Source of the DNA: Paenibacillus sp. Soil766
GTDB taxonomy: Bacteria > Bacillota > Bacilli > Paenibacillales > NBRC-103111
Assembly (NCBI RefSeq): GCF_001428105.1
Contig: NZ_LMSJ01000032.1
Coordinates: forward strand, 1-61,354
Direction of reading: 5' to 3'
Length of the DNA: 61,354 bases
Shown here: positions 31,861 through 40,920 of the stretch, piece after piece
Layout: every line of letters begins with the position of its first letter
Numbering within the stretch: the first letter of the stretch is position 1
Translations under genes and position numbers: made by a program
Notes under the pieces: generated by a model
What the model saw: only the letters and a program-made list of their open reading frames with translations
Databases searched by the model: none
What the model was told of the DNA's origin: nothing

Positions 31861-33783
31861 ATGGTATCGGACTATTCACAGTACGCCTGGCTCATTCCAT
31901 TGTTTCCGTTGCTTGCTTTTCTAGCGCTTACGGCAATGGGGCGTCAACTGAAAGATTTAGGGATTTACATTAGCATTTTGGCGATGCTGCTTTCGTTTAT
32001 TGTGGCTTTGCTCATATTTGTGGAGCGGATTGGCGGCCATGTTGAGGATTACACATGGGATAAAATGAACTGGCTGCAAGTGGGCGATTTTACGCTGAAA
32101 ATGGGGTTTGAGGTCACGAATCTAAACTCTTTGATGCTCGTAATTGTCACGCTCGTTTCGTTGCTGGTTAACGTTTATTCCAAGGGCTACATGAAAGGCG
32201 ACGAGCGTATTCACGTGTTTTTCGGTTATATTGCGCTGTTCTCCTTCTCCATGCTAGGTCTTGTTATTTCTGAAAATATGTTGGAGCTCTACATCTTCTG
32301 GGAGCTGGTAGGGGTATGTTCCTTCTTGCTCGTCGGATTCTGGTACTTCAAGCCAGAGGCGAAGGCTGCTGCCAAAAAGGCATTCATCGTCACCCGTATC
32401 GGGGATGTGGGCTTATTCATCGCGATCTTGCTGTTGTATGTCTACATGCCAGGGCACGCGCTAGATTTCACATCGATACATAATGCCTTCACCACAGGCA
32501 AAATCGACCCAACGATCGTCACGTGGATCGCAGTTTTGATTTTCATCGGGGCGATGGGAAAATCTGGGCAATTCCCGCTGCACACGTGGTTACCTGATGC
32601 CATGGAGGGGCCAACGCCGATCTCGGCGCTGATCCACGCAGCAACGATGGTTGCTGCTGGGGTGTACCTTGTGGCACGGACGTTTGATATTTTCCACGCA
32701 TCGCCGGATGCCTTAATGGTTGTTGCTTATGTGGGTGGCTTTACCGCCATATTTGCAGCGACAATCGGTATCGCGCAGAACGATATTAAGCGGATTCTCG
32801 CATACTCGACTGTGAGTCAACTCGGCTACATGATGATGGCGCTGGGGATTGGCGTTTCGTTTACATCAGGTATGTTCCACTTGTTTACACACGCCTTCTT
32901 CAAAGCGCTGCTCTTCTTGGGCGCAGGTAGTGTGATTCATGCAGTTCATACGCAGAACATCAACGAAATGGGCGGTTTATCCCGCAAAATGAAAATCACA
33001 ACTTGGACCTTCGCGATCGGAACGCTGGCTTTAGCTGGTATCTTTCCATTCGCAGGCTTCTGGTCGAAGGATATGATTCTTACTGAAGCGTACGAGCATA
33101 ATCAGCTTCTGTTCTGGGTAGGTGTGATTGCGGCATTCTTCACCGCTTTCTATATGTCACGCCTGTTCTTCCTTGTGTTTATGGGCTCGCCTAGAGCGAA
33201 AGCAGTGGCTTCGGAGGATCACGATGACCATGGGCATGACCATGCACATGAGCCACATGAATCTCCAGCTTCAATGACCACACCGCTAATCGTGCTTGCT
33301 GTACTTGCAATCGTGGCAGGCTTTGTGAATACACCATTCAACGAATGGCTGGGTCACTGGCTGACAGGGCAAGAACATGAAGAGACGGCCAATTGGACGG
33401 TTATTATTTTGTCCACATTAGCTGGCGTGCTAGGAATTGGACTGGGCTATCTGATTTACCTCAAACGCACGATTCCTCGGGACATTGTTTCGGGTAAGAT
33501 GCCTTGGTTATATACCTTGCTTAATCGCAAATATTTCATCGATGAAATCTATGATGTCATTGTGGTCAAACCGCTCCGCGGTCTAGGTTTCATCCTGGAA
33601 TTGATTGATATTTACATCATTGATGGGATTGTTCGTTTAGTTGCTTTCACGGTGGTTAGTCTTGGACGATTAGGCTCCCGACTCCAAAATGGTCAACTGC
33701 AGTCCTACGGGGTCATCATGCTACTTGGGATGCTGATTCTAGCACTTGCCATTGCAGGAAGGAGGTTCATACATGCCGGCTAA
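31861..33783 (+). CDS. nuoL: Complex I antiporter-like subunit L
   Basis: 640 residues. Proton-pumping subunit with the distinctive HL lateral helix. Conserved stretches are FWELVGVCSFLLVGFW, GKSGQFPLHTWLPDAMEGPT and SHA-type LIHAATMVAAGVYL. A His-rich loop lies at about residues 454-467 (DHDDHGHDHAHEPHE), which may bind metal. AGGAGG upstream of the ATG. It overlaps nuoM by 11 bases. Confidence 0.97.
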   Translation: MVSDYSQYAWLIPLFPLLAFLALTAMGRQLKDLGIYISILAMLLSFIVALLIFVERIGGHVEDYTWDKMNWLQVGDFTLKMGFEVTNLNSLMLVIVTLVSLLVNVYSKGYMKGDERIHVFFGYIALFSFSMLGLVISENMLELYIFWELVGVCSFLLVGFWYFKPEAKAAAKKAFIVTRIGDVGLFIAILLLYVYMPGHALDFTSIHNAFTTGKIDPTIVTWIAVLIFIGAMGKSGQFPLHTWLPDAMEGPTPISALIHAATMVAAGVYLVARTFDIFHASPDALMVVAYVGGFTAIFAATIGIAQNDIKRILAYSTVSQLGYMMMALGIGVSFTSGMFHLFTHAFFKALLFLGAGSVIHAVHTQNINEMGGLSRKMKITTWTFAIGTLALAGIFPFAGFWSKDMILTEAYEHNQLLFWVGVIAAFFTAFYMSRLFFLVFMGSPRAKAVASEDHDDHGHDHAHEPHESPASMTTPLIVLAVLAIVAGFVNTPFNEWLGHWLTGQEHEETANWTVIILSTLAGVLGIGLGYLIYLKRTIPRDIVSGKMPWLYTLLNRKYFIDEIYDVIVVKPLRGLGFILELIDIYIIDGIVRLVAFTVVSLGRLGSRLQNGQLQSYGVIMLLGMLILALAIAGRRFIHAG

Positions 33784-35398
33784 TTTACCCATTCTCAGTA
33801 TGATTGCCTTCTCACCTCTGCTTGGTGTGCTTGTCCTGCTCTTCCTTAGAGGAGACCGTGGACGTCTAATCAAAACAGTGGGTATCGTTACCACGCTGAT
33901 TCCGCTTGTTTTGGCGGCCTGGCTGTATGTGGACTATAACTATCAAGGGGATCCGCTTCAGTACAAAGAACAACTAGATTGGATCAAAGTCCCATTAAAC
34001 CACGAGGGAATTCAGCAGGAAATTACACAATTTTTCTTCGAGTTTAAGTATTCGTTGGCTGTCGACGGCATTTCATTGCCACTCGTCTTTCTAACGGCGC
34101 TAATCTCGTCAATGGCCGCATTGGCTTCCGTTTATATCAAGAAACGTTGGAAAACGTATTTCATTTTATTTCTTTTGCTAGAAATGGGGATGTTCGGTGT
34201 ATTCATGGCACAGGATCTCTTCTTATTCTTCCTGTTCTTCGAAATAACACTCGTGCCGATGTTCTTCTTGATCGGAATTTGGGGGTATATGAACCGTGAG
34301 CAAGCCGCTAATCGCTTCTTGCTGTATAACGGTTTGGGCTCAGCCATTATGCTGATTGCGTTCCTAATTCTGGTGACGACAGCTGGTTTTAACCAAGTTC
34401 CTTCGCAGACAGAAGTGATCTTTTACTACAGCGGTGACATTCATACGATTGCGCATAATTTATTACAGGCTCCCGAAGCGTATGTGAATCAAAGCGGTAT
34501 GCCATTCTTTATGAGCCAAACAATGAAATGGACCGTGTTCATCATGTTGTTGGTCGCGTTCGGGATCAAGCTGCCGATCTTCCCGTTCCATACGTGGATG
34601 CTGAAGGTACATACAGAGGCTCCGCCTGCTGTTGTAATGATTCACTCCGGGATTTTGCTCAAAATGGGGGCCTACGGCCTCATCCGTTTCGGAATTCTGT
34701 TCTTCCCGGCGGAAGCCCAGCAATGGGCATGGGTGCTCGCGCTCCTCGGCGTCATTAACATCGTGTATGGTGCCCTTCTCGCGATGGTCCAAAAGGACTT
34801 CAAACTCGTGCTCGCCTACTCGAGTATCAGCCACATGGGCATCGTCCTGTTAGGACTTGCTGCGTTCAACATTGCAGGTCTGCAAGGAGCCGTGTTCCAA
34901 CTGATCTCACACGGTCTGATCTCAGCCCTGATGTTCTTGCTCGTTGGCAGCATCTACGAGCGAACCGAAACCACGCAACTCGATCGCTTGGGCGGTCTTG
35001 CTCGCAATATCCCTTTCATCAGCGGTATTCTGCTGATTGGGGGCATGGCCTCGCTCGGATTGCCAGGCTTATCCGGCTTCATCAGTGAGTTCCTCGCGTT
35101 CGTCGGACTCTTTGAAACACACCGCGTGTACGCGATAGTCGGTACACTGGGTATCATCTTCGCAGCGGTTTACGTGCTGCGCGGGGTACTGAACATCACG
35201 TTCGGCCCTCAGCAGCCGAGCTTACTACAGCAAGGGATGCGCGACGCGCGTCTCATCGAGGCTGTGCCGATGATTACCTTGGTCGCGTTCATTCTCTTGC
35301 TGGGCGTGTACCCAAGCGTGCTGAGTCAGCCGCTTCAACAAACTATTGGCAGCTTGGATCAATTGATCCATAGCGTAGCCGGGAAGATAGGAGGTTAG
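33773..35398 (+). CDS. nuoM: Complex I antiporter-like subunit M
   Basis: 541 residues. The conserved region with FPFHTWMLKVHTEAPPAVVM and SSISHMGIVLLGL is standard. ATG at 33773 has GGAAGGAGG upstream and lies in the end of nuoL; an in-frame start at 33746 is further inside nuoL with no ribosome binding site. Confidence 0.96.
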   Translation: MPANLPILSMIAFSPLLGVLVLLFLRGDRGRLIKTVGIVTTLIPLVLAAWLYVDYNYQGDPLQYKEQLDWIKVPLNHEGIQQEITQFFFEFKYSLAVDGISLPLVFLTALISSMAALASVYIKKRWKTYFILFLLLEMGMFGVFMAQDLFLFFLFFEITLVPMFFLIGIWGYMNREQAANRFLLYNGLGSAIMLIAFLILVTTAGFNQVPSQTEVIFYYSGDIHTIAHNLLQAPEAYVNQSGMPFFMSQTMKWTVFIMLLVAFGIKLPIFPFHTWMLKVHTEAPPAVVMIHSGILLKMGAYGLIRFGILFFPAEAQQWAWVLALLGVINIVYGALLAMVQKDFKLVLAYSSISHMGIVLLGLAAFNIAGLQGAVFQLISHGLISALMFLLVGSIYERTETTQLDRLGGLARNIPFISGILLIGGMASLGLPGLSGFISEFLAFVGLFETHRVYAIVGTLGIIFAAVYVLRGVLNITFGPQQPSLLQQGMRDARLIEAVPMITLVAFILLLGVYPSVLSQPLQQTIGSLDQLIHSVAGKIGG

Positions 35399-35402
35399 TC
35401 CA

Positions 35403-36914
35403 GTGGAACAGATTAGACTCCATGCTAGTGATTTATTGCATCTGCTCCCTGAGCTTGCACTGGTTGCTACCGCGATCATCCTATCTCTCTTGGATTTGGT
35501 TCTGCCGAACCGATTCAATCGTTCGATTATCGGATGGTTGACCCTAGTCGGCATCGCGATTTCTGCCGTGTTCGTTGTCCTGCAACTGAATCCGGAAGAA
35601 GCGATTCAACTCTTGAATCAAAGCTATCGGGTCGACGACTTCTCGAACTTACTTAAATTATGTACTCTTGTTGGAACGGGACTCATCGTCTTCATGAGCC
35701 TAGGCTTCGTGAAAGAGGATAGCATCCCGCATGTCGGGGAGTATTATTACTTCTATCTGCCAGCAGCGCTAGGGGCCATGATCATGTCATCCTCAGGTGA
35801 TTTGATTACACTCTACGTTGGGTTGGAATTGCTGAGTATTACTTCGTACCTCATGGTTGCGATGAAGAAGAAAGACAAGAAATCCAATGAAGGAGCATTC
35901 AAATACTTGGTGATGGGTGGTATTTCATCCGCGATTATCCTGTATGGCATGTCCTTCCTGTACGGGATGGTTGGTTCTGCAAATCTGCAAGAGATTGGAG
36001 CAGCCCTTCCGACGTTGGTAACCTCGTATGAGCCGTTGCTCTATGTTGCATTCTTCTTGCTGCTTGCAGGATTCGGTTTCAAAATTGCCGCCGCACCTTT
36101 CCACAGCTGGGCACCGGATGTTTATGAAGGTGCGCCAACTCCTGTTACGGCATTTTTGGCTGTCGTGTCCAAAGCGGCAGGCTTCGCCATATTGTTCCGA
36201 GTCTTCTATGTCTTATTCGGATTTAGCGACTTTGGCGAGAGTAAGTTGCAATCCGATGTGTTCCTAGCCATTTCCGTAATGGCGGCTATCGCGATGGTAG
36301 TGGGGAATTTCATTGCGCTGAAGCAGACGAATATGAAAAGGCTACTCGCCTATTCGGGAATTGCGAATGCTGGTTACTTGCTCGTTCCGATTGGAACTTA
36401 CTTTTCTGCCACGCATTATGCCAACTTCTCGGAGTTCATTTTCTACTTAATTGCGTATATGTTCATGAACATCGGTGCTTTTGCCGTATTGATGATCATC
36501 GAACAGGCTGAGGGTCACACCGAAGGCAAAGGCTACGCGGGTCTGTACTATCGTGCACCTTTGACGGCTGTAGCCATGGTATTGCTGATCTTATCCTTAG
36601 CTGGTATTCCTTTATCAGGCGGATTCTTCGGTAAGCTCTACATTATCTTAGGAACGATGCAGACGCAGCAATACTGGCTTGGTGCTTTAATGATTGCAAC
36701 GAGCGTTGTTTCGTTCTACTACTACTTCAGCATCGTGCGTCAAATGTTCATGCGCAGCGATTACGAGCCAGCTGCAATCAAAGTGTCTGCGCCATTAGGC
36801 ATAACCGTTTGGTTATGTGCGCTAATAAGTGTAGCGCTTGGTGTGGTTCCGCACTTGGTGCTGAAAGGCATCGAGAGCGTCTTTACTTTGACAATGGATT
36901 TTATTATCCGATAA
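35403..36914 (+). CDS. nuoN: Complex I antiporter-like subunit N
   Basis: 503 residues. Motifs ELLSITSYLMVAMKKKDKKS and PFHSWAPDVYEGAPTPVTAF are diagnostic. GTG start, preceded by ATAGGAGGTTAG. Last gene of the operon, followed by a strong terminator. The set A,B,C,D,H,I,J,K,L,M,N lacks the NADH-oxidising module E,F,G. Confidence 0.97.
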   Translation: MEQIRLHASDLLHLLPELALVATAIILSLLDLVLPNRFNRSIIGWLTLVGIAISAVFVVLQLNPEEAIQLLNQSYRVDDFSNLLKLCTLVGTGLIVFMSLGFVKEDSIPHVGEYYYFYLPAALGAMIMSSSGDLITLYVGLELLSITSYLMVAMKKKDKKSNEGAFKYLVMGGISSAIILYGMSFLYGMVGSANLQEIGAALPTLVTSYEPLLYVAFFLLLAGFGFKIAAAPFHSWAPDVYEGAPTPVTAFLAVVSKAAGFAILFRVFYVLFGFSDFGESKLQSDVFLAISVMAAIAMVVGNFIALKQTNMKRLLAYSGIANAGYLLVPIGTYFSATHYANFSEFIFYLIAYMFMNIGAFAVLMIIEQAEGHTEGKGYAGLYYRAPLTAVAMVLLILSLAGIPLSGGFFGKLYIILGTMQTQQYWLGALMIATSVVSFYYYFSIVRQMFMRSDYEPAAIKVSAPLGITVWLCALISVALGVVPHLVLKGIESVFTLTMDFIIR

Positions 36915-36927
36915 TCTGTACCCTTAG

Positions 36928-36964
36928 AAGCTCTTCCTACGTACATGTAGGGAGGGCTTTTTTT
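36928..36964 (+). terminator. Terminator of the nuo operon
   Basis: AGCTCTTCCTAC pairs with GTAGGGAGGGCT (12 bp with G-U pairs) across GTACAT and is followed by seven T residues. The following gap to 37907 has no gene I can support; it holds three hairpin repeats, a CAC-rich tract and a MITE-like element. Confidence 0.9.
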
Positions 36965-37110
36965 GACCTGTGAGTAGAGTTGTGGTGGGTGGAGTGGGAG
37001 TAGTTATAGAAATATAAGTAGGCGTATGGATTGCTCGTTAAGAATAATGAGCGAGTTGGATGGAAGTTTCATAAATCTACTGTGCTTAAGGGCGAAGAGT
37101 TGGATTTTAT

Positions 37111-37154
37111 CCAGTTAAATAGTGGCGTTTACCGATCACACGTAGATTAAATGG
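37111..37154 (+). repeat. Weak copy of a dispersed hairpin element
   Basis: CCAGTTAA (37111-37118) pairs with TTAAATGG (37147-37154) with one G/A mismatch around a 28-nt loop that contains GGCGTTTACCG, and is followed by AAAACC. Its shape and loop motif resemble the elements at 37207 and 42492. Confidence 0.4.
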
Positions 37155-37206
37155 AAAACCTGCTGTTAATTTTGGCCAATTTACTCAATCTGAACAAAAG
37201 AGACAG

Positions 37207-37277
37207 TTTTACCTACATGTTTTACAGTTAAATCGAGTTTTTGATGAAATTTCCCGGAAATAGCTGTACATTTTCCT
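37207..37277 (+). repeat. Dispersed hairpin element, copy A
   Basis: TTTTACCTACATGTTT leads into TACAGTTA (37223-37230), pairing with TAGCTGTA (37261-37268) over a 30-nt loop with AAATTTCCCGGAAA, and then CATTTTCC. The copy at 42492 shares the flanks and loop but has a different stem that still pairs. Confidence 0.6.
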
Positions 37278-37320
37278 GTTATTATAAATGCGTGGTGCAC
37301 GAGGCTTCTCCAAACCTTAC

Positions 37321-37375
37321 AAACACCACCACCACCAAGACCACGACCACCACCACCAACACCAACGCCACCACC
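37321..37375. repeat. CAC/CCA-rich low-complexity tract
   Basis: About 55 bases in which the plus strand is almost only C and A (no T). It resembles a trinucleotide CAC repeat with point changes. In one frame it reads as a His/Gln-rich peptide and on the other strand as a Gly/Val-rich one; neither reading frame has a ribosome binding site. Confidence 0.75.
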
Positions 37376-37682
37376 GTTCGAGCGCCCAGCGTAGTGATCC
37401 CATCTCCTCACCCCGTGTGTCCATACCGAGCATTCAGCTTGCTCCAAGATTTGAACTTGTTGAGCCGAAAGGCGTTAGCTTTTTAATTAACCTCATTTCC
37501 CCGGAAATAAAAACATATAGGTCCTTAGCCCCTGATAGCCCCCACTTTTCCATGCCCTCCCAATGTGCCTGGACAACTTCCAGAAAATACTTAGAAAAAT
37601 TTTTCGCAAGATCTGAACTTTTTGCGAAGATGAACCGTTATAGGTATCGAGAAGATGTTTAATATGGTATAGATATATAGGA

Positions 37683-37855
37683 GTTGTTCAAAACTCCACT
37701 TTTGATCACGAAGTAGTCCATGAAGCGTATTCGACATCGAATATCGAATTTAGCCGGAAATTCCGGTGCTCACGTAGCTTCCACTACGCTCCGCTCCTCA
37801 TTTCCTATCTTCTTTCAATCTTCTCGGTGCTGAAAACTGGATTTTTTGAACACGC
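37683..37855. repeat. MITE-like intergenic repeat with terminal inverted repeats
   Basis: The ends are imperfect inverted repeats: GTTCAAAACTCCACTTTT at the left and the complement of GAAAACTGGATTTTTTGAAC at the right. Between them lie a perfect palindrome CCGGAAATTCCGG (37754-37766) and GTAGCTTCCACTAC. No coding sequence is inside. From memory, closely related sequences recur between genes in Paenibacillus genomes; I could not verify that here. It lies just upstream of the subtilase gene. Confidence 0.7.
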
Positions 37856-37907
37856 ATTTTAAAGTAAATGACAAAGAGAATTAATTTGGGATAAAGGACC
37901 TGATGTG

Positions 37908-40442
37908 ATGACTTATTTTCGATACGTAGGCCCCATGATACTGATGACAATGCTAGTCCTAGGACTAACAGGTTTCGTGCCTAACGTAGATGCGGCTTAT
38001 GCGGTGTCTTCCGATCCCATGAGAGTGAAGCAAACTTATCTAGATATGATTCGCGTTGATCAAGCATGGGCTGCGGCAGGAGATGCCCGTACGCCTATTG
38101 TTGTCGCCGTTGTTGATACAGGTGTTGATCTCGGACATCCAGATTTGACTGGAAATTTAGTAGATGGCGTGAACTTGCTGCAGGCTTCTAAGAAGCCTTT
38201 TGATGATAATGGACATGGAACGAATGTAGCCGGCTTGATTGCCGCAGCGATTAATAACGATAAAGGCATCGCGGGAATTGCCCCTAATGCTAGAATTATG
38301 CCAATTAAGGCGCTTGAAGCAGATGGAACTGGCGGCGAAGCCAAGCTGGGTGAAGGCATTAAATACGCGGTGGATCACGGGGCCAAAATCGTTGTACTTT
38401 CCTTGGGATTGAATAAATACTCAGATTATCTGGCAGGAATTGTGCAATACGCAGAGGATCGTAATGTCTTACTCGTCGCCGCTGTTGGTAATGAGAGTAC
38501 GAGTGTGAAATACCCCGCGGCGTATCCAACTGTGCTTTCTGTTGGTGGTGTGAGTGTCAATAAACAGGCCGATCCAAGATCGAATTACGGCCCAGAGCTC
38601 GATATTATGGCGCCTTGGGACGTATACACGACGGCTCTTGGCGGTGGCTATCAGTATCAGGATGGAAGCTCGATGGCAGCGCCTCAAGTGGCGGCGGCAG
38701 CTGCGCTGGTTTGGGGGAAATATCCCGCCATGTCGGCGTATCAAGTGCGCTCACAGCTCGAGCAAACGGCCACCGACTTACTGTCCAAAGGGTGGGACGT
38801 TAAGACGGGTTACGGCTTATTGAATATCGAAAAGGCGCTGACGGAGCCTTATAAGCAAGATCGCTTCGAGCCGAATGATCTTGTGAGTCAGGCTGCTTCG
38901 CTGCCTAATCATACGTTCGTCAAAGCGAACCTCAGCTCTGGGCAGGATCAGGACTGGTACGCGATTGATGCTGCTTATGATGGCTATATACAGCTAACGG
39001 TACAACCTGAAGACGGCACAGGTATTCGTGTGAAGTTCGATTCGGGACAGAGCTTTGTCGCGACGACTGATCCCACTCAAGGAAACCAGTCGTTCACTGT
39101 ACCTGTGACCAAAGGCATTACCTATGTGCAGTTGGAGAATGTTGATCAGGCACGTAAGACCTTGCTTAATTACACGTTGCGAACGGATTTTGTTATTTAT
39201 ACGGATCCTTTTGAGGATAATGATAAGCAGTATAAAGCTTTTACATTGCCAGCACGCAGTCAGAGCATCCAAGGTACGTTTCATGAAAAAGGCGATATCG
39301 ATTGGTTCTCACTGACGCTTGAACACTCGGGCACGATACGCCTCAGGTTATCTACGGATACGGGACGAATCGATCCGATGCTTCTTTTCCAGAAAGAAGG
39401 GGAGAAGTCGACAACGATCGATCAAGCTGGCGATGGCGGGATCGAAGTGAGCTCACTGATGGAAGTGCTTCCTGGGCAATATTATATTCGGGTTAGTAAT
39501 GTGAAGGATTATGCTGGACCGATTACGGGTGAATACACGTTAGAGATTGAGTACATGCCTAAATTGATAGACGGGAACGAACCGAATGACAAATCGTATC
39601 AAGCTACATTTGCTGCGATGAATGCAGGGTATGAAGGTGTTTTTAATAAAAATGAAGACGTTGATTGGTTCGAATTCCGATTGACTTCCAATAGTTTGGC
39701 TCAAATCAGATTAACGAATATTCCTACCTCACGTACGTTGTACGCTACTTTGTATAATAATTCATTGCAGGAGCAAGGCACCTACCACAGTGAAAGTGGT
39801 TCGAGTCAGCTTAATTTCGAGAAGCCGTTGCCCGAAGGCACGTATTATATTAAACTCCAGGCGAATCAGTGGTTTATGAGTCAGATGTATCGCTTGCAGT
39901 TGAATAGTTATGGGCTGGTCAGCGGGTATGTTGATATTGCTGGTCATTGGGCACAAGATGCCATTACCCAGCTTACCGAGCAAGGTATGATTAGTGGCTA
40001 CGGAAATTATCGTTTTGCTCCGAATCAGTCCATTACAAGGGCTGAAGCGGCTACGGTGATTTCACGTGCTTTGCGTTTATCGAAACGTAAGGATTTACGA
40101 TTCAGCGATTTGGCTGTTTCACACTGGGCTTACGCTGATATAGCCAAAACGGTTCAAGCCTCCATCGTAGATGGTTACCCGGATGGAACATTTAAACCTG
40201 ACGGTAAGCTGACCCGTATGGAAATGACGCAAATGCTTGCGCGCAGTATGAATATGACAGGGAAGCTGAGAGGGAATACACCTTTTAGCGATGTAAGTGA
40301 TTCGTACTGGGGTATAGGTATTCTTAAACAGATGGCGGCGGATGGTTGGATCAGCGGATTTCCTGATGGCACCTTCCATCCAGAAGATCAGGCAACCCGG
40401 GCGGAATTTGTGACTTTGCTGGCGAGAGTCGTAAATCGGTAA
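37908..40442 (+). CDS. S8 subtilisin-like protease with C-terminal SLH domains
   Basis: About 844 residues, exported and cell-wall tethered. An N-terminal hydrophobic export signal (about residues 1-31) is followed by the peptidase S8 domain: Asp71 (VVDTGVDLGHPDL), His104 (DNGHGTNVAG), the oxyanion Asn196 (AVGNES) and Ser256 (GSSMAAP). Three C-terminal bacterial pre-peptidase domains (about 300-700, each with EPND or FEDND and DWF) lead to three SLH domains (YVDIAGHWAQDAI, FSDLAVSHWAYADI, FSDVSDSYWGIGI). SLH triplets bind pyruvylated cell-wall polymer, made by the csaB cluster downstream. AAAGGA precedes GTG 37905 and ATG 37908; either could be the start. Confidence 0.93.
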   Translation: MTYFRYVGPMILMTMLVLGLTGFVPNVDAAYAVSSDPMRVKQTYLDMIRVDQAWAAAGDARTPIVVAVVDTGVDLGHPDLTGNLVDGVNLLQASKKPFDDNGHGTNVAGLIAAAINNDKGIAGIAPNARIMPIKALEADGTGGEAKLGEGIKYAVDHGAKIVVLSLGLNKYSDYLAGIVQYAEDRNVLLVAAVGNESTSVKYPAAYPTVLSVGGVSVNKQADPRSNYGPELDIMAPWDVYTTALGGGYQYQDGSSMAAPQVAAAAALVWGKYPAMSAYQVRSQLEQTATDLLSKGWDVKTGYGLLNIEKALTEPYKQDRFEPNDLVSQAASLPNHTFVKANLSSGQDQDWYAIDAAYDGYIQLTVQPEDGTGIRVKFDSGQSFVATTDPTQGNQSFTVPVTKGITYVQLENVDQARKTLLNYTLRTDFVIYTDPFEDNDKQYKAFTLPARSQSIQGTFHEKGDIDWFSLTLEHSGTIRLRLSTDTGRIDPMLLFQKEGEKSTTIDQAGDGGIEVSSLMEVLPGQYYIRVSNVKDYAGPITGEYTLEIEYMPKLIDGNEPNDKSYQATFAAMNAGYEGVFNKNEDVDWFEFRLTSNSLAQIRLTNIPTSRTLYATLYNNSLQEQGTYHSESGSSQLNFEKPLPEGTYYIKLQANQWFMSQMYRLQLNSYGLVSGYVDIAGHWAQDAITQLTEQGMISGYGNYRFAPNQSITRAEAATVISRALRLSKRKDLRFSDLAVSHWAYADIAKTVQASIVDGYPDGTFKPDGKLTRMEMTQMLARSMNMTGKLRGNTPFSDVSDSYWGIGILKQMAADGWISGFPDGTFHPEDQATRAEFVTLLARVVNR

Positions 40443-40461
40443 AATCGAAAAGGAGTGACCT

Positions 40462-40722
40462 ATGGGCGAGACGGACAAATGGAGTGAAGTGGCGCAATAT
40501 GCGTCGTGGATGAATATGGCTAGTATTGCTGTCTATATTCTGTGCATTGGGTTAGCGTGGTGGTCGCTGCAAGCGTTCCGCTTTGATGTGTTGCTTCGTA
40601 GCCCCAAAGGTGCACAAGCAATTATGCTGCAAATTTTACTTTCAATCGGACTCGGGCAGCTGGTTGCCGGCTTTTTCATACAGTATTTAGGTCTCTCCAT
40701 GAGCTTCAGTAAGATGTTTTAG
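40462..40722 (+). CDS. ywzB: YwzB-type small membrane protein (DUF1146)
   Basis: 86 residues, two hydrophobic helices (SIAVYILCIGLAWWSL and QILLSIGLGQLVAGFFI). DUF1146 proteins lie next to murA in Bacillales; their function is unknown. AAAAGGAGTGACCT is the ribosome binding site. It starts 20 bases after the subtilase stop, so the two may share a transcript. Confidence 0.85.
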   Translation: MGETDKWSEVAQYASWMNMASIAVYILCIGLAWWSLQAFRFDVLLRSPKGAQAIMLQILLSIGLGQLVAGFFIQYLGLSMSFSKMF

Positions 40723-40920
40723 TGCGATTTTCCGAATAATGCAGAAGTTTGTTGTCAACAATGGATAATAGAACGGAATGAAAATCACATTACGCTTCGA
40801 ACTCTATGTAGGGCATCTCTGACTGCCAAAAGAACACAGTTGTATCTATGTGGCTTCCAATGATAAACTTAGGAAATGTGCAAAACCTGTCTTTTAAAAT
40901 AAGTGCGCGGAGGGACCATG

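Noticed and set aside
37181..37447. Gly/Val-rich minus-strand open frame
   Set aside because: It is the other strand of the CAC tract and has no start signal.
37288..37662. 124-codon open frame with a His-rich start
   Set aside because: No ribosome binding site, a low-complexity CAC tract explains the His run, and no family is recognised. The sequence lies in a repeat-bearing gap.
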